Below, piece after piece: positions 1-10,463 of a DNA stretch of 64,000 nt. The notes under the pieces are model-generated. The model worked only from the letters and a program-made list of their open reading frames with translations. It was not told where the DNA came from and ran no database searches. The DNA comes from Colwellia sp. RSH04 (lineage in GTDB: Bacteria > Pseudomonadota > Gammaproteobacteria > Enterobacterales > Alteromonadaceae), in contig NZ_QXIO01000001.1 in NCBI RefSeq assembly GCF_003545765.1, forward strand, positions 744,001 through 808,000, in the 5' to 3' direction. Position 1 is the stretch's first letter, and every line of letters starts with the position of its first letter. The position numbers and the translations under genes were made by a program.

Positions 1-393
1 TTTACTTATTTCAGGCTGCCATTCTAATTTAACAAAGTCTAACCCGCTTGTTGTGCCAATAAAGGTTATGTCATCTAACAGACCTGGTGTTTCATGACTA
101 TTTGGCAGACTACGCAATTGATTAGCAAAAGTGTCTTCAGCTTCAACCATTTGTGCTCTAAACAAGTCTAAATTTGCTGCAATGTGATACTTTGTTCTGT
201 AAGAGTCTTTTAATGTGACTTCTTCCTGAAATGATCTATCTAAACGAGACATTTTATCTTTAATAATTCCGAAGTAGCCTAAAAAGGCGACGGCTACCGC
301 TAAAAAGATTGCCAACACTAATTTCGCTGCTGCTGGCCACTGGCCAATATTATCTAACTCTAGATCATTAAACTGTGATGCATCAAACTTCAT
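1..393 (-). CDS. pilO: Type IV pilus inner-membrane assembly protein PilO (3' part missing)
   Basis: N-terminal 131 residues of PilO; the frame stays open to the window edge, so the C-terminus lies outside. PilO pairs with PilN in the periplasm to form the alignment subcomplex linking PilM to the PilP/PilQ secretin. A single membrane helix is visible at about residues 20-43 after a short cytoplasmic N-terminus, followed by a charged, coiled-coil-like stretch, as expected. The ATG is preceded by a strong GAGGGAGGG ribosome site and an in-frame TAG lies just upstream, so the start is well fixed. It lies 51 bp downstream of pilN in the pilMNO(PQ) operon. Confidence 0.88.
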   Translation of the reverse strand, partial: MKFDASQFNDLELDNIGQWPAAAKLVLAIFLAVAVAFLGYFGIIKDKMSRLDRSFQEEVTLKDSYRTKYHIAANLDLFRAQMVEAEDTFANQLRSLPNSHETPGLLDDITFIGTTSGLDFVKLEWQPEISK

Positions 394-444
394 CGCACCC
401 TCCCTCTATCTTAAGTACTTTAGGGAAATTAAATAATGCCATCG

Positions 445-1035
445 TTAACTTCCTCCTTGAGTAGTACTTGCTAATACTGCATTAGGGTCATTGACCAAGC
501 CTTTAATCTTAACTTTCATTTTAAATTGACTTAGTAACTTAGGAGAGCCATCGTCTGCGGTAATCGACTCTGGTGTTGCATCTGCAAACAGGTCTGACAA
601 TTCAATTGCCCTAATCATATTCGCTAGATGATTGTTAGATTCACTTTTACCAACTAACTGAAGTGTATTACCTTGCTTCTCTAATTCAATAATATAGATT
701 CCATTAGGAATGATTTTAGCTATTTCATCTAGAACTTGAGTACCTACATTTCGACTGCGTTGTAACTGCTCAATTACATCAATACGTTTTTGTAGCGCTG
801 CTTTTTTATCATTTAACGTTCGTATTTCAGCAATTTGTATATCAAGTTGGGCTATTTCATTTTTTAGATATTGGTTTTTACTATTCTGACCATCTATTCT
901 AGCTTGGTAATAAAAATTTACGATTAATACGAACAAAAGAGCCATAGTGCCTACTGCGGCAAGAATAGTAAAATATGCTTTTTGCTGTGCCTTGAGCGCT
1001 GCTTCACGCCAAGGAAGCAGGTTTATATGTGCCAT
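445..1035 (-). CDS. pilN: Type IV pilus assembly protein PilN
   Basis: 196-residue bitopic inner-membrane protein. PilN binds the cytoplasmic actin-like PilM through its first residues and dimerises with PilO in the periplasm. The N-terminus MAHINLLPWREAA is the classical PilM-binding INLLPWR motif (residues 4-10). A membrane helix follows at about 20-43, then a coiled coil at about 45-95 and a small ferredoxin-like domain. The start overlaps the 3' end of pilM by 13 bp, which suggests translational coupling. Length and order are typical of the gammaproteobacterial pilMNOPQ operon. Confidence 0.95.
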   Translation of the reverse strand: MAHINLLPWREAALKAQQKAYFTILAAVGTMALLFVLIVNFYYQARIDGQNSKNQYLKNEIAQLDIQIAEIRTLNDKKAALQKRIDVIEQLQRSRNVGTQVLDEIAKIIPNGIYIIELEKQGNTLQLVGKSESNNHLANMIRAIELSDLFADATPESITADDGSPKLLSQFKMKVKIKGLVNDPNAVLASTTQGGS

Positions 1036-2102
1036 GGCGTAAAACTCCTTAAAGCCAGTCCTGTTGCTACCATTAATTGTGGTGCAACGTTTGAAAGCTC
1101 AGAACTATTTATAGAGCTAGATAGATTCATATCATTGAACGGGTTTGCAATTACAGTATGAACCCCAAGCTCTTCAGATAACAATGACTCCACACCTTCT
1201 AGTGAGGCGGTACCACCAGAAATGAGAAGATAATCAACTTTTTCTTGCCCACTCGTTGTTAAAAACATTTGAATAGCTCGACGAATCTGTTGCATTAAGA
1301 CCGTATGAAATGGAGCTAATACCTCAAAAGTATAGTTTGGTGGTAACTCATTTGATAATTTAGCCTGCTCAGCATCATCGAAAGATTTGTTATAGTAAGA
1401 AACTATTGAGCGAGTATATTGTTCGCCACCAAACATTTGATCTCGACTATATATATGTTTACCTGCATTTGTGGCTGAGAATAATGTTACCGTTGCGCCA
1501 ATATCTACAATGGCAACAACCTTATCTTTGGCGTCATCGGGTAAAAGTGGTAAACATAAATCATAAGACCTGCCAACGGCATAAGACTCTACATCAATAA
1601 CTTTGGCAGTAAAGTCGCCAGCATCTAAAGCGGCAACCCTTGCTTGAATTGATTCTGTGCGAGCAGCACTGAGTAAAACATTCATTTTACTGGGATCAGA
1701 TTCATTAACATCAAGCGATTCAAAATCTAAACTTACTTCATCAAGCGGATAAGGAATTAAGCTGTCTGCCTCTACTTCTATTTGACTTTCTAATTCTTCT
1801 TCAGAAAGAGATACATCCATATAAATAACTTTGGTAATAACAGTTTGACCAGAAACAGCAGCAGCAGCGTCAGTTGCTTTACTAGATATTCTTTTTCTAA
1901 TTTTTTCTATTACTGTGCCTACAGCTTCAATATCTTGAATTTCACGATCTATTACTGCACCACGTGACATTGGTTCAATAGCGTAATCTTCAAGAATATA
2001 TCCATCAGCCCCTTGACTCAGTAAAACAGCTTTTACTGAATGGGAACCGATATCGATTCCTACCATCATTGGGATTTTCTTTTTCCATAAATTGTCTAGC
2101 AT
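1023..2102 (-). CDS. pilM: Type IV pilus assembly ATPase-like protein PilM
   Basis: Cytoplasmic actin/FtsA-like protein of 360 residues. It polymerises under the inner membrane and recruits PilN. The nucleotide-binding phosphate-1 loop VGIDIGSHSVKAV lies near residue 15 and the phosphate-2 segment VAIVDIGATVT near 200, followed by ISGGTASLEGV; this is the HSP70/actin layout. I start at MLDNLWKKK, as in the family; an upstream in-frame ATG would add only four residues. It is the first gene of the pil operon and diverges from mrcA across a 66-bp gap, the same pilM/mrcA arrangement seen in enterobacteria (hofM/mrcA). Confidence 0.94.
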   Translation of the reverse strand: MLDNLWKKKIPMMVGIDIGSHSVKAVLLSQGADGYILEDYAIEPMSRGAVIDREIQDIEAVGTVIEKIRKRISSKATDAAAAVSGQTVITKVIYMDVSLSEEELESQIEVEADSLIPYPLDEVSLDFESLDVNESDPSKMNVLLSAARTESIQARVAALDAGDFTAKVIDVESYAVGRSYDLCLPLLPDDAKDKVVAIVDIGATVTLFSATNAGKHIYSRDQMFGGEQYTRSIVSYYNKSFDDAEQAKLSNELPPNYTFEVLAPFHTVLMQQIRRAIQMFLTTSGQEKVDYLLISGGTASLEGVESLLSEELGVHTVIANPFNDMNLSSSINSSELSNVAPQLMVATGLALRSFTPWHI

Positions 2103-2168
2103 AACAGCCCACAAATTTTGTTTTTCTAATTATTTTAGTCGCAAAATGCGCATAAATACATTTATTAC

Positions 2169-4805
2169 ATGCTTTTACACGATATACTAGCATTATCTTA
2201 CATTTTTACCCAAATTTTGAGTTTTATTTTGTTTACACTTAAGAATTTATTAAAAATCAGTTTAATACTAGTAATTTTACTCTTTATTTCTATCTTTGCG
2301 TTGTATATCAATATGCGCGATCAATTGCCCAATGTAAACTCTTTAAAAGACGTGAATTGGCAAACTCCTATGCAGATTTATAGTCAAGAAGGATTATTGA
2401 TCTCTCAGTTTGGTGAAAAAAAACGCATACCACTAACATTAGAAGAAATCCCTCAACAATTAATTGATGCTTTATTAGCCACTGAAGATGATCGCTTTTA
2501 CTTGCATTTTGGCGTAGACCCTATTGGTATGGGGCGAGCTGTTCTTGGTCAATTAATGGGACAAAATAAAGGGGGTGCTAGTACTATTACCATGCAAGTT
2601 GCTCGTAATTTTTTCCTTACTCGAGAACAAACCTATATACGTAAACTAAGAGAGATCTTTTTATCTTTTCATATTGAAAGCTTATTAACCAAAGATGAAA
2701 TTCTTATGTTATATATCAATAAGATTGCCTTAGGTCATCGTACATTTGGTTTTGCAGCAGCCGCACAAGTTTATTATGGAAAAACACTTAATGAATTAAC
2801 ACTAGCTCAAATAGCGGTGCTTGCCGGCCTTCCAAAAGCCCCTTCTACTTTAAACCCTATTCGCTCTCCAGAACGAGCTAAAGCGCGTCGTGCGGTAGTT
2901 TTACAACGCATGTTAGTCAGTGGTTACATAACTGAAGATGACTATTTATCAGCAAAGAATGCGCCTATAACAGGAAAAAAACATGGTGCTGAAATTCAAT
3001 TAAGTGCTCCTTATGTCGCTGAAATGGCTCACCAAAAGATGATCGAACGCTATGGTGCCGAACAAGCCTATACTAACGGCTATAAAGTTTTTACCACCGT
3101 TTCCGCTAATCTACAACAAGCTGCAGAAAACGCTGTAACCAATAATTTATTAAATTATGATCAACGCCACGGATACCGTGGTCCTTTGTTATCACTTCGA
3201 CCAAAAAATGAAATAAAAAATAGCACGCAAGATAATGCCACTGACTTAACAAATAATTCAGTTCCGCTATCTGAAATCGAAATTAATGAGGCGTTATCTT
3301 CAATTACCTCTTATCAACACTTGCAGCCAGCAGTGGTTACTGATGTGGCAGAGCAGTCTATACAAGTAACACTTAAAAATATGGAAACGGCTTACATTGG
3401 TTGGGAAGGCTTAAGCTGGGCTCGAAAATATATTAGCGATCAAAAACAAGATCTACCGCCAACAAAGGCAAGTGATATTCTCCAATACGGTGACGTTATT
3501 TTTGTTGAAGAGACGGAAACTGATGGTCTTAAGTTAAGTCAGCTACCTCAAGCTAGTGCTGCTATGGTATCACTATCACCTGATAATGGTGCTATTAAAG
3601 CCGCTGTAGGTGGGTTTAGTTTTAAGCAAAGTCAATTTAATCGTGTTACACAAGCTAAAAGGCAAGTAGGTTCTAATATCAAACCTTTTATTTATTCTGC
3701 GGCATTGGAACATGGATATACCTTAGCTTCTTTAGTCAACGATGCACCTATTAATCAATGGGATAAAAGTGCGGGTATTGCTTGGCGCCCTAAGAACTCA
3801 CCTGACACATATGCTGGACCGATGCGAGTTAGACTTGCCTTAGCGAGATCAAAAAATGTTGTGGCTGTTCGGTTATTAAAAAGTGTTGGCCTTGATAATA
3901 TTATCAACCACCTTTCATCTTTTGGTTTTAGCCCTGATGAACTGCCACGAAATGAATCTCTAGCCTTGGGCTCTGCCTCATTAACGCCATTGGAAGTCGT
4001 TACAGGCTTTGCTGCTTTTGCAAATGGCGGCTTCTTAATTGAACCTTTCTTAATTGATCGTATTGAAAACACTGACGGTGAAGTGATATACCAATCTAAT
4101 CCTGCCATGGCATGCGATCCTTGTACAACTTCTGAGCCTGAGATAGTTGAAGATAACCAAATTGAGAACTCACTTGTTAATAACGTTATTGAAAATGAAA
4201 CTAATCAGCAACTAAAACCGACTCAACTAAAATCTGCACCAAGAGCAATTAGTGAACAAAATGCTTTCTTAATTGCTGATGCCCTTAATACTGCAATTTG
4301 GGGAGCTGATTGGTCAACTGCTGATGGTTGGCAAGGTACCGGTTGGCGAGCTAGAACATTAAAAAGAAGAGATATCGCAGGAAAAACCGGTACAACCAAT
4401 GAGGCCAAAGATGCTTGGTTCTCAGGCTTTAGCAAGCATGTTGTTACCACATCGTGGATTGGTTTTGATGATCCAAGTCGAAATTTAGGTTACACGGTTT
4501 ATAATAATAATTTAGGGAAGAACCAAATTACTGGTAATGAATTTGGTGCAAAATCAGCCCAACCTGCTTGGATAGATTACATGAAAGTAGCCCTTGCTGA
4601 TCAACCCATTGAGGTTATCACTCCTCCTGCTGAAATAGTCTCTGTCCGTATAGATAAAGAAACAGGCAAACTAACAAATGCGATTAATAAAACCAGTCAA
4701 TTTGAGTATTTTAAACTTGGTACCGCCCCCACTGAATATGTGAGCCAAGATAATAGTGGCGTTATTTTAGATGGGGAAGGCAGTAAAGAAACTGATATCT
4801 TTTAA
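2169..4805 (+). CDS. mrcA: Penicillin-binding protein 1A, bifunctional peptidoglycan synthase
   Basis: Class A PBP of 878 residues that polymerises lipid II and cross-links peptidoglycan in the periplasm. A single N-terminal membrane anchor spans about 20-46. The GT51 domain carries EDDRFYLHFGVD (catalytic Glu about 106) and GGASTITMQVARNFF. An OB-like insert follows, then the transpeptidase with SNIKPF (nucleophile Ser about 501), SKN (about 560) and KTGTTNEAKDAWFSG (about 739). The sequence follows E. coli PBP1a closely, including VGSNIKPF instead of the commoner PGSxFK. The N-terminus is about 20 residues longer than usual; no better in-frame ATG is seen downstream. Confidence 0.97.
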   Translation: MLLHDILALSYIFTQILSFILFTLKNLLKISLILVILLFISIFALYINMRDQLPNVNSLKDVNWQTPMQIYSQEGLLISQFGEKKRIPLTLEEIPQQLIDALLATEDDRFYLHFGVDPIGMGRAVLGQLMGQNKGGASTITMQVARNFFLTREQTYIRKLREIFLSFHIESLLTKDEILMLYINKIALGHRTFGFAAAAQVYYGKTLNELTLAQIAVLAGLPKAPSTLNPIRSPERAKARRAVVLQRMLVSGYITEDDYLSAKNAPITGKKHGAEIQLSAPYVAEMAHQKMIERYGAEQAYTNGYKVFTTVSANLQQAAENAVTNNLLNYDQRHGYRGPLLSLRPKNEIKNSTQDNATDLTNNSVPLSEIEINEALSSITSYQHLQPAVVTDVAEQSIQVTLKNMETAYIGWEGLSWARKYISDQKQDLPPTKASDILQYGDVIFVEETETDGLKLSQLPQASAAMVSLSPDNGAIKAAVGGFSFKQSQFNRVTQAKRQVGSNIKPFIYSAALEHGYTLASLVNDAPINQWDKSAGIAWRPKNSPDTYAGPMRVRLALARSKNVVAVRLLKSVGLDNIINHLSSFGFSPDELPRNESLALGSASLTPLEVVTGFAAFANGGFLIEPFLIDRIENTDGEVIYQSNPAMACDPCTTSEPEIVEDNQIENSLVNNVIENETNQQLKPTQLKSAPRAISEQNAFLIADALNTAIWGADWSTADGWQGTGWRARTLKRRDIAGKTGTTNEAKDAWFSGFSKHVVTTSWIGFDDPSRNLGYTVYNNNLGKNQITGNEFGAKSAQPAWIDYMKVALADQPIEVITPPAEIVSVRIDKETGKLTNAINKTSQFEYFKLGTAPTEYVSQDNSGVILDGEGSKETDIF

Positions 4806-4826
4806 CCTACCTTACCTTAATTCTAG

Positions 4827-4857
4827 CAGGGGTTATTTCTTAAGCATGCAACCCCTG
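4827..4857. terminator. Stem-loop between convergent mrcA and argA
   Basis: Perfect 8-bp arms CAGGGGTT/AACCCCTG with a 15-nt loop, in the 85-bp gap between the mrcA and argA stop codons. Neither side has a strong T-run directly after the stem, so it is a weak or factor-assisted terminator candidate. Confidence 0.4.
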
Positions 4858-4890
4858 TTATGTAAAAAAATACTTTACTAAATTGATTTA

Positions 4891-6201
4891 CTAAATATCT
4901 TTCATGAAGATTTTTGAATTACGCTGTATGTTGTACATTTGTTGTTTATCTTTTGGTAAAGCCGACATAGGTTGGTGGATAAAACCTTGCTCTTGAAACC
5001 AATGCGCGCTAACAGTCGTTAGCACAAAGAGTTTTTTCAACTGGTTTTCTTTAGCTTTTGTTTCTACTTCATTCAGTAATCTTAATGCACGATTTCCACC
5101 ACGGTAATCCTGATGAGTAACAACACAAGCAAGTTCTCCACATTGTGCTTCAGTGTAAGGGTATAAAGCTGCACAAGCGATGATGACATCTTCTTTTTCA
5201 ATAACAATAAATTGGCTAATTTCCATTTCTAGTAGTTCTCTAGAACGTTTGACCAAAATACCTTCTTCTTCCATAGGCGCTATCAACTCCAGAATACCGC
5301 CCACATCATCAATAGTCGCCGTTCTTATTTGTTCTTTATGATCTTGAGCAATTAATGTACCTGAGCCATCTCGGGTAAATAATTCCTGCAATAATGCACC
5401 ATCGGTCTGATAACTAACACTATGGCAACGTTCTACGCCATTTTCACCGCTTAGAATGATTGCTTTAAGCAGTAACTGCCTTATATGACAATCATTATCT
5501 TCTAATAAAGCCTTAACTCGACGAACACTGCAACTTCGAATTAAATCGCCTGTTTGGTCTAATAACCCCTCTTTATCCGTTAATGAAATAAGTTTATCAG
5601 CCTTTAACGCAATCGCAGTTTGAGCAGCAACATCTTCAAGTGCAAGATTAAACACCTCACCTGTCGGTGAATAACCTATAGGCGATAGCAATACAATAGA
5701 GCCATAATCCAACTGCATGTTGATACCAACGGAGTCTACCCTTCTCACACTACCTGTATATTTATAATCAACACCTGCTTTTACACCCATCGGCATCGCC
5801 ACAACAAAGTTACCAGTACTCACTCTATTTTGAGCACCATGCATCGGTGAATTAACTAAGCCATTAGAAAGCAAAGCCTCGATATGCAATCTTAATGAGC
5901 CTGTAGCATCTTTCACGGCAACTAAGGTTTCAGCATCTGTTACTCGCACATCATTAGCAATATGTTGCGTAATTCCGCGTTGTGCCATGCGCTCCTCAAT
6001 TTGAGGTCTAGCTCCATGAACAACGACCAGTTTTACACCTAAACTGCGTAGTAAGGAAATATCATGAATAATATTAGAAAAGTTAGGGTGTAAAACAGCT
6101 TCACCACCAAACATTAGCACCACCGTTTTTCCACGGTGAGCATTAATATAGGGAGCTGCATTTCTAAACCACTTAACATTATTTAAATCAGTATTATCCA
6201 T
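4891..6201 (-). CDS. argA: N-acetylglutamate synthase (classical ArgA)
   Basis: 436 residues, the usual length of the classical two-domain synthase. It acetylates glutamate with acetyl-CoA, the committed step of arginine synthesis. The N-terminal amino-acid-kinase fold (about 1-285) shows LMFGGEAV and LVVVHGARPQIEERM. The C-terminal GNAT domain (about 290-430) shows the acetyl-CoA loop region YRGGNRALRLL. It is the last gene of the arg operon, 32 bp after argH(A), which itself carries a second GNAT domain. Classical ArgA is normally feedback-inhibited by arginine through the kinase-like domain; that is family knowledge, not something visible here. Confidence 0.95.
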   Translation of the reverse strand: MDNTDLNNVKWFRNAAPYINAHRGKTVVLMFGGEAVLHPNFSNIIHDISLLRSLGVKLVVVHGARPQIEERMAQRGITQHIANDVRVTDAETLVAVKDATGSLRLHIEALLSNGLVNSPMHGAQNRVSTGNFVVAMPMGVKAGVDYKYTGSVRRVDSVGINMQLDYGSIVLLSPIGYSPTGEVFNLALEDVAAQTAIALKADKLISLTDKEGLLDQTGDLIRSCSVRRVKALLEDNDCHIRQLLLKAIILSGENGVERCHSVSYQTDGALLQELFTRDGSGTLIAQDHKEQIRTATIDDVGGILELIAPMEEEGILVKRSRELLEMEISQFIVIEKEDVIIACAALYPYTEAQCGELACVVTHQDYRGGNRALRLLNEVETKAKENQLKKLFVLTTVSAHWFQEQGFIHQPMSALPKDKQQMYNIQRNSKIFMKDI

Positions 6202-6233
6202 GAGTTTTCTAACTTTACCTTTTCTCTTTTGAA

Positions 6234-8162
6234 TTAATTAACCATGTAAACCATGGCTACTTCGTCTTCAGGATCTTTATGTGGACTTGGCTCACTATCC
6301 TCAATGATATTATCTGCTAGTGAGCTTTTATCGATTGAAGTAAAGCCTAGTTTTCCAAAATATTCAGGAATATAAGTCAGTACAATAATTTGTTCGAGTT
6401 CCATTTGGTGAGCAAATTCAAGTAAATATTGCACTAAGGCTTCCCCTTGCCCTTGTTTTCGCATCACTTCTTCAATAACAACCGATCTTATTTCAGCTAA
6501 ACCGGTTTGGTAGATATAAAGAGAAGCACAACCAACCACAACGCCATCAACTTCGGCCACAACAAAGTTTTGAATATCATAAATAATATTGTCTCTGCTT
6601 CTAGGTAAAATCTCTCCTTGTTCAGCCCAAAAAGCAACTAGCTGTTCGATTTTATCAACATCAGACATACGTGCTCGCCTAACTGACATCGCAGCCGCTC
6701 GTTGCGCATCTAAACGTTGTTTCACCTGTTTTAAAGCAGAGTTTATTTGTTGTTTACCTGGTGCACCAACAACGTTTTCATTTAAAATATGTTCATCAGT
6801 CGTTTGGCTATTCGCTAAGGCTTTTTTCACTTGACTCTTAGATGTACCACCTAAGGCTTCACGCTTATCTAATGTCGACTCTATTGATAAATGTTGATAA
6901 ACATCTTGTTCAATTTTATCGCTAAATTCTTGCAGCTGGGTCAAAGTTAAATCTTCTAATGGTAAACTTTTATCAATCGCAGCAAGCACGACTTCACCTA
7001 CAATGTGATGAGCTTCCCTAAACGGAATATCTTTACTCACTAAATAATCTGCTAATTCGGTTGCATTTGCATAGCCTTGCTGAGCTGCTGCCAAGGTACG
7101 AGAGCGATTAACTTTCAAACCATCTGCTACCAATACCGCCATTTCCATGCACTCTTGCCAAGTATCAAGTGCATCAAACAGCCCTTCTTTGTCTTCTTGC
7201 ATATCTTTGTTATAGGCTAAAGCCAATGCTTTCATCGTGGTTAACATACCTGATAGCGAACCAAAAACACGTCCAGCTTTACCTCTAATTAACTCACAGG
7301 CGTCAGGATTTTTTTTCTGAGGCATCAATGATGATCCAGAACTAACTAGGTCACTCATTTCTACAAAGCCAGCTTCACCTGAATTATAAAAAATTAAATC
7401 TTCAGCAAAGCGTGATAAATGCATCATTGAAATACTGGCACTGGCTAACAACTCAATAACATGATCTCTATCAGAAACCGCATCTAAGCTATTCATCGTA
7501 GCGGTTCTAAAACCTAAATTATGTGCCAAGTTATTTCTATCAATTGGGTAAGCTGTACCCGCCAAAGCACCTGAGCCTAATGGCGAAACATCTAGACGAT
7601 ATAGAGCATCTTTTAAACGACCAATATCACGGTTAAACATTTCGACATAAGCTAAACACCAATGTCCAAAGGTTATCGGCTGAGCACGCTGTAAATGCGT
7701 ATAACCGGGCAATACGGTATCTTTTTCTCGCTCTGCAAGTTTCATCATCGCTTGTTGTAGGTTCACTAAAGCAAATAACAGTTCACCACCTGTTTCTTTA
7801 CACCATAGCTTTAAATCAGTCGCAACCTGATCGTTTCTACTACGCCCAGTATGTAACTTTTTACCCAAATCACCTGTTTTCTCAATCAGTTGTATTTCAA
7901 CCCAGCTATGAATATCTTCAGCATCAGACAACAAAATTTGCTGTGGGTTTTCTTCAACAGACGCTTTTAATTCCTTTAAAGCTGCCGTTAACCTAAACAG
8001 TTCATCATCGTTTAACACCCCCACATCATGAATGGCTCCAGCCCAAGCGATAGAGCCAACAATATCTTGCACGGCCATACGATAATCTACAGGTAACGAG
8101 TCATTAAATTTTTTAAATTGTAAACTCGCCTTTTCTTTAAAGCGTCCGCCCCATAATGCCAT
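6234..8162 (-). CDS. argH: Argininosuccinate lyase fused to an N-acetyltransferase domain, ArgH(A)
   Basis: 642 residues against about 460 for ordinary ArgH. Residues 1-460 are argininosuccinate lyase, which splits argininosuccinate to arginine and fumarate; the family signature [11 protein letters not shown] lies near 280 and TGRSRNDQV near 113. A linker rich in Lys/Gln leads to a GNAT domain at about 485-620 with the acetyl-CoA loop [15 protein letters not shown]. This fused argH(A) type is known from Moritella, Vibrio and relatives, where the tail can act as N-acetylglutamate synthase. Unusually, a full argA follows 32 bp downstream. The start lies 2 bp after the argG stop codon. Confidence 0.95.
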   Translation of the reverse strand: MALWGGRFKEKASLQFKKFNDSLPVDYRMAVQDIVGSIAWAGAIHDVGVLNDDELFRLTAALKELKASVEENPQQILLSDAEDIHSWVEIQLIEKTGDLGKKLHTGRSRNDQVATDLKLWCKETGGELLFALVNLQQAMMKLAEREKDTVLPGYTHLQRAQPITFGHWCLAYVEMFNRDIGRLKDALYRLDVSPLGSGALAGTAYPIDRNNLAHNLGFRTATMNSLDAVSDRDHVIELLASASISMMHLSRFAEDLIFYNSGEAGFVEMSDLVSSGSSLMPQKKNPDACELIRGKAGRVFGSLSGMLTTMKALALAYNKDMQEDKEGLFDALDTWQECMEMAVLVADGLKVNRSRTLAAAQQGYANATELADYLVSKDIPFREAHHIVGEVVLAAIDKSLPLEDLTLTQLQEFSDKIEQDVYQHLSIESTLDKREALGGTSKSQVKKALANSQTTDEHILNENVVGAPGKQQINSALKQVKQRLDAQRAAAMSVRRARMSDVDKIEQLVAFWAEQGEILPRSRDNIIYDIQNFVVAEVDGVVVGCASLYIYQTGLAEIRSVVIEEVMRKQGQGEALVQYLLEFAHQMELEQIIVLTYIPEYFGKLGFTSIDKSSLADNIIEDSEPSPHKDPEDEVAMVYMVN

Positions 8163-8164
8163 GA

Positions 8165-9418
8165 TTATTTATCCTTATTTTCCGCTTGAGATAACGCAGT
8201 GATTCGACTAGATAGACTGAATAAACGAATGAAGCCTTCTGCATGTTTTTGGTCATACACATCGTCAGCACCAAAGGTTGCAAACTCTTCCGAATAAAGA
8301 CTATTAGGTGAACGACGCTGAATAACTTGCGCCATCCCTTTGTATAACTTAACCACAACATCACCAGTAAGTTGCTCAGCAAATGATGCTGCAGAAGCAA
8401 GCTGAGCTTTCGCAAGAGGCGTAAACCAACGGCCATCATAAATTACATGAGAAAATTCTAAACCGACTGATTCACGATATTTCAGCGATTCTTTATCTAA
8501 TATTAGTGTTTCCAATCCTTTATAAGCCGCCATTAAAATGGTACCGCCTGGTGTTTCATAACAGCCTCTTGACTTCATGCCTACTAAACGATTCTCTACA
8601 ATATCAATTCTACCGACACCATGAGCGGCACCTTTCTCATTTAAATACATTAATGCATTATAAGCGCCTTTTCCTGCACTATCGCCAGAGTAGTCTTTGC
8701 CGTCTATAGCAACTAGCTCACCTTTAACAAAGCTTAATTGAACTTTTTCTGGTGTATCTGGCGCATCCATAGGATCAACCGTCATCGTCCACACTTCTTT
8801 TGATGGCTCACACCACGGATCTTCTAATTCACCACCTTCATGTGAAATATGCCATGCGTTAGCATCACGGCTATATATTTTGGTGAGCGAAGCTGCACAT
8901 GGAATATCTCGTTCAGCAAGGTAATCTAATAAGTCTTCACGAGAAACCATATCCCACTCACGCCACGGTGCAATAACAGTTAACTCTGGCGCTAAAGCAG
9001 CAAAACATGATTCAAAACGTACTTGGTCATTACCTTTACCAGTACAGCCATGACATACAGCATCAGCGCCAACTTTTAAAGCAACTTCAACGTGTGCTTT
9101 AGCTATCACAGGTCGAGCCATTGAAGTACCTAATAAGTACTGCCCTTCATAAACAGAACCTGTTTTCAAAATAGGGTAAATGTACTCTTTAACATACTCT
9201 TCTTTTAGATCAACAACGTGACATTCTGAAGCACCCGAAGCTATCGCTTTTTCAACAATGCCTTCAAGCTCTTCATCACCTTGACCAACATCGGCACAAA
9301 AGGCAACCACTTCACAACCATCGTAGTTTTCTTTTAACCATGGAATGATAGCCGAAGTATCTAAGCCCCCTGAGTATGCTAATACGACTTTCTTGATTTC
9401 TTTCTTTGCTAATGCCAT
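8165..9418 (-). CDS. argG: Argininosuccinate synthase
   Basis: 417-residue cytoplasmic ligase joining citrulline and aspartate with ATP to give argininosuccinate. The PP-loop [11 protein letters not shown] sits at about residues 14-24, and [15 protein letters not shown] near 120 is the second family signature. Length matches type I ArgG. It sits between argF (35 bp upstream) and argH(A) (2 bp downstream) in the same operon, so it is probably co-transcribed and coupled with the lyase that uses its product. Confidence 0.97.
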   Translation of the reverse strand: MALAKKEIKKVVLAYSGGLDTSAIIPWLKENYDGCEVVAFCADVGQGDEELEGIVEKAIASGASECHVVDLKEEYVKEYIYPILKTGSVYEGQYLLGTSMARPVIAKAHVEVALKVGADAVCHGCTGKGNDQVRFESCFAALAPELTVIAPWREWDMVSREDLLDYLAERDIPCAASLTKIYSRDANAWHISHEGGELEDPWCEPSKEVWTMTVDPMDAPDTPEKVQLSFVKGELVAIDGKDYSGDSAGKGAYNALMYLNEKGAAHGVGRIDIVENRLVGMKSRGCYETPGGTILMAAYKGLETLILDKESLKYRESVGLEFSHVIYDGRWFTPLAKAQLASAASFAEQLTGDVVVKLYKGMAQVIQRRSPNSLYSEEFATFGADDVYDQKHAEGFIRLFSLSSRITALSQAENKDK

Positions 9419-9453
9419 TTTCTTATCCTATAAATTCTATCTAAATTCGTTAA

Positions 9454-10395
9454 TTAATCTGCTAGTAATGAGACAAGCACAGCACATTGCGCCCACATTC
9501 TGTTTTCTGCTTCTTGAAACACAACAGACAATTCTTCATCATCAAATAACTCGGTGGTGATCTCTTCTTCTAAATGTGCCGGTTGACAATGCATAACCAC
9601 GCTGGCTTTTGCTTTAGCCATTAGCTCATGATTGACTTGGTATGGTTTAAACGCAGCCAATAACTGTGCTTTATCTTCAGCCCCTTCATTGCCCATTGAA
9701 ACCCATGTGTCGGTATAAATGGCATCTTGTGTGCCAATTGCATTTATGTCTGTGGTGTAAGTAAAACAAGAACCATTTTTACTGGCTAATGTTTGTGCTC
9801 TGTCTAGCATGCTTTCACTTGGCCCATAACCTTGTGGGCATACTAGTGTGAAATCGACACCAATAACCGCAGCCATCAGCATTAATGAATTAGAGACGTT
9901 ATTACCATCACCAACATAAGCTAGCTTAACTTTCGTTAAGTCTTGTACATCTTGCGATGCAAAACACTCAGCTAGCGTTACAAAGTCTGCCAGTGCTTGG
10001 CATGGGTGGTATTGATCGCATAAAGCATTAACCACAGGCACACTGGCATGTTCAGCCAAACCCACTATCGCACTATTTTCAAAAACCCGAGCTACAATAG
10101 CATCAGCATAACAAGAGAGATTTTTAGCATAGTCACTAACGCGTTCACGTTCGCCTAATTTGCCATTCTGTTGGCCAAGATACAGTGCATGACCACCTAA
10201 TTTAGCAATACCCATATCAAAGCTCACATGGGTTCTTAGTGATGGTTTCTCAAAGATCATAGCAACAGACTTGCCCGAAAGAGATTGAGCATATTGCTGT
10301 GGTGATTGTTTAATGTTTAAAGCAAGCTCAATAAGCATGAATGCTTGCTCTTTACTTAGCTGATCATCAGCTAAAAAATGGTTAAATTTTGACAT
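9454..10395 (-). CDS. argF: Ornithine carbamoyltransferase
   Basis: 313 residues; forms citrulline from ornithine and carbamoyl phosphate. The carbamoyl-phosphate loop reads EKPSLRTHVSF (residues 49-59), HPCQALADF starts at 130 and the SMG loop lies near 233, so the enzyme family is clear. Two departures from the common consensus are visible: the second arginine of the STRTR-type loop is His, and the HCLP catalytic motif reads HCQPAH (269-274), with Gln in place of Leu beside the catalytic Cys. Operon position between argB and argG supports the anabolic role. I cannot tell whether the changes affect activity or substrate choice. Confidence 0.93.
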   Translation of the reverse strand: MSKFNHFLADDQLSKEQAFMLIELALNIKQSPQQYAQSLSGKSVAMIFEKPSLRTHVSFDMGIAKLGGHALYLGQQNGKLGERERVSDYAKNLSCYADAIVARVFENSAIVGLAEHASVPVVNALCDQYHPCQALADFVTLAECFASQDVQDLTKVKLAYVGDGNNVSNSLMLMAAVIGVDFTLVCPQGYGPSESMLDRAQTLASKNGSCFTYTTDINAIGTQDAIYTDTWVSMGNEGAEDKAQLLAAFKPYQVNHELMAKAKASVVMHCQPAHLEEEITTELFDDEELSVVFQEAENRMWAQCAVLVSLLAD

Positions 10396-10463
10396 GTCAG
10401 TTCAACTTTTAAATCAATTAAATACTTTGCTTGAAGGTGCAGTCTTATGTTTTTGCTAGCAGG

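Noticed and set aside
3755..4108. 117-codon open frame on the minus strand within mrcA
   Set aside because: Antisense to the conserved transpeptidase domain; no family resemblance.
8137..8439. 100-codon minus-strand frame overlapping the argG 3' end
   Set aside because: Same strand but another frame of argG; no ribosome site and no domain.
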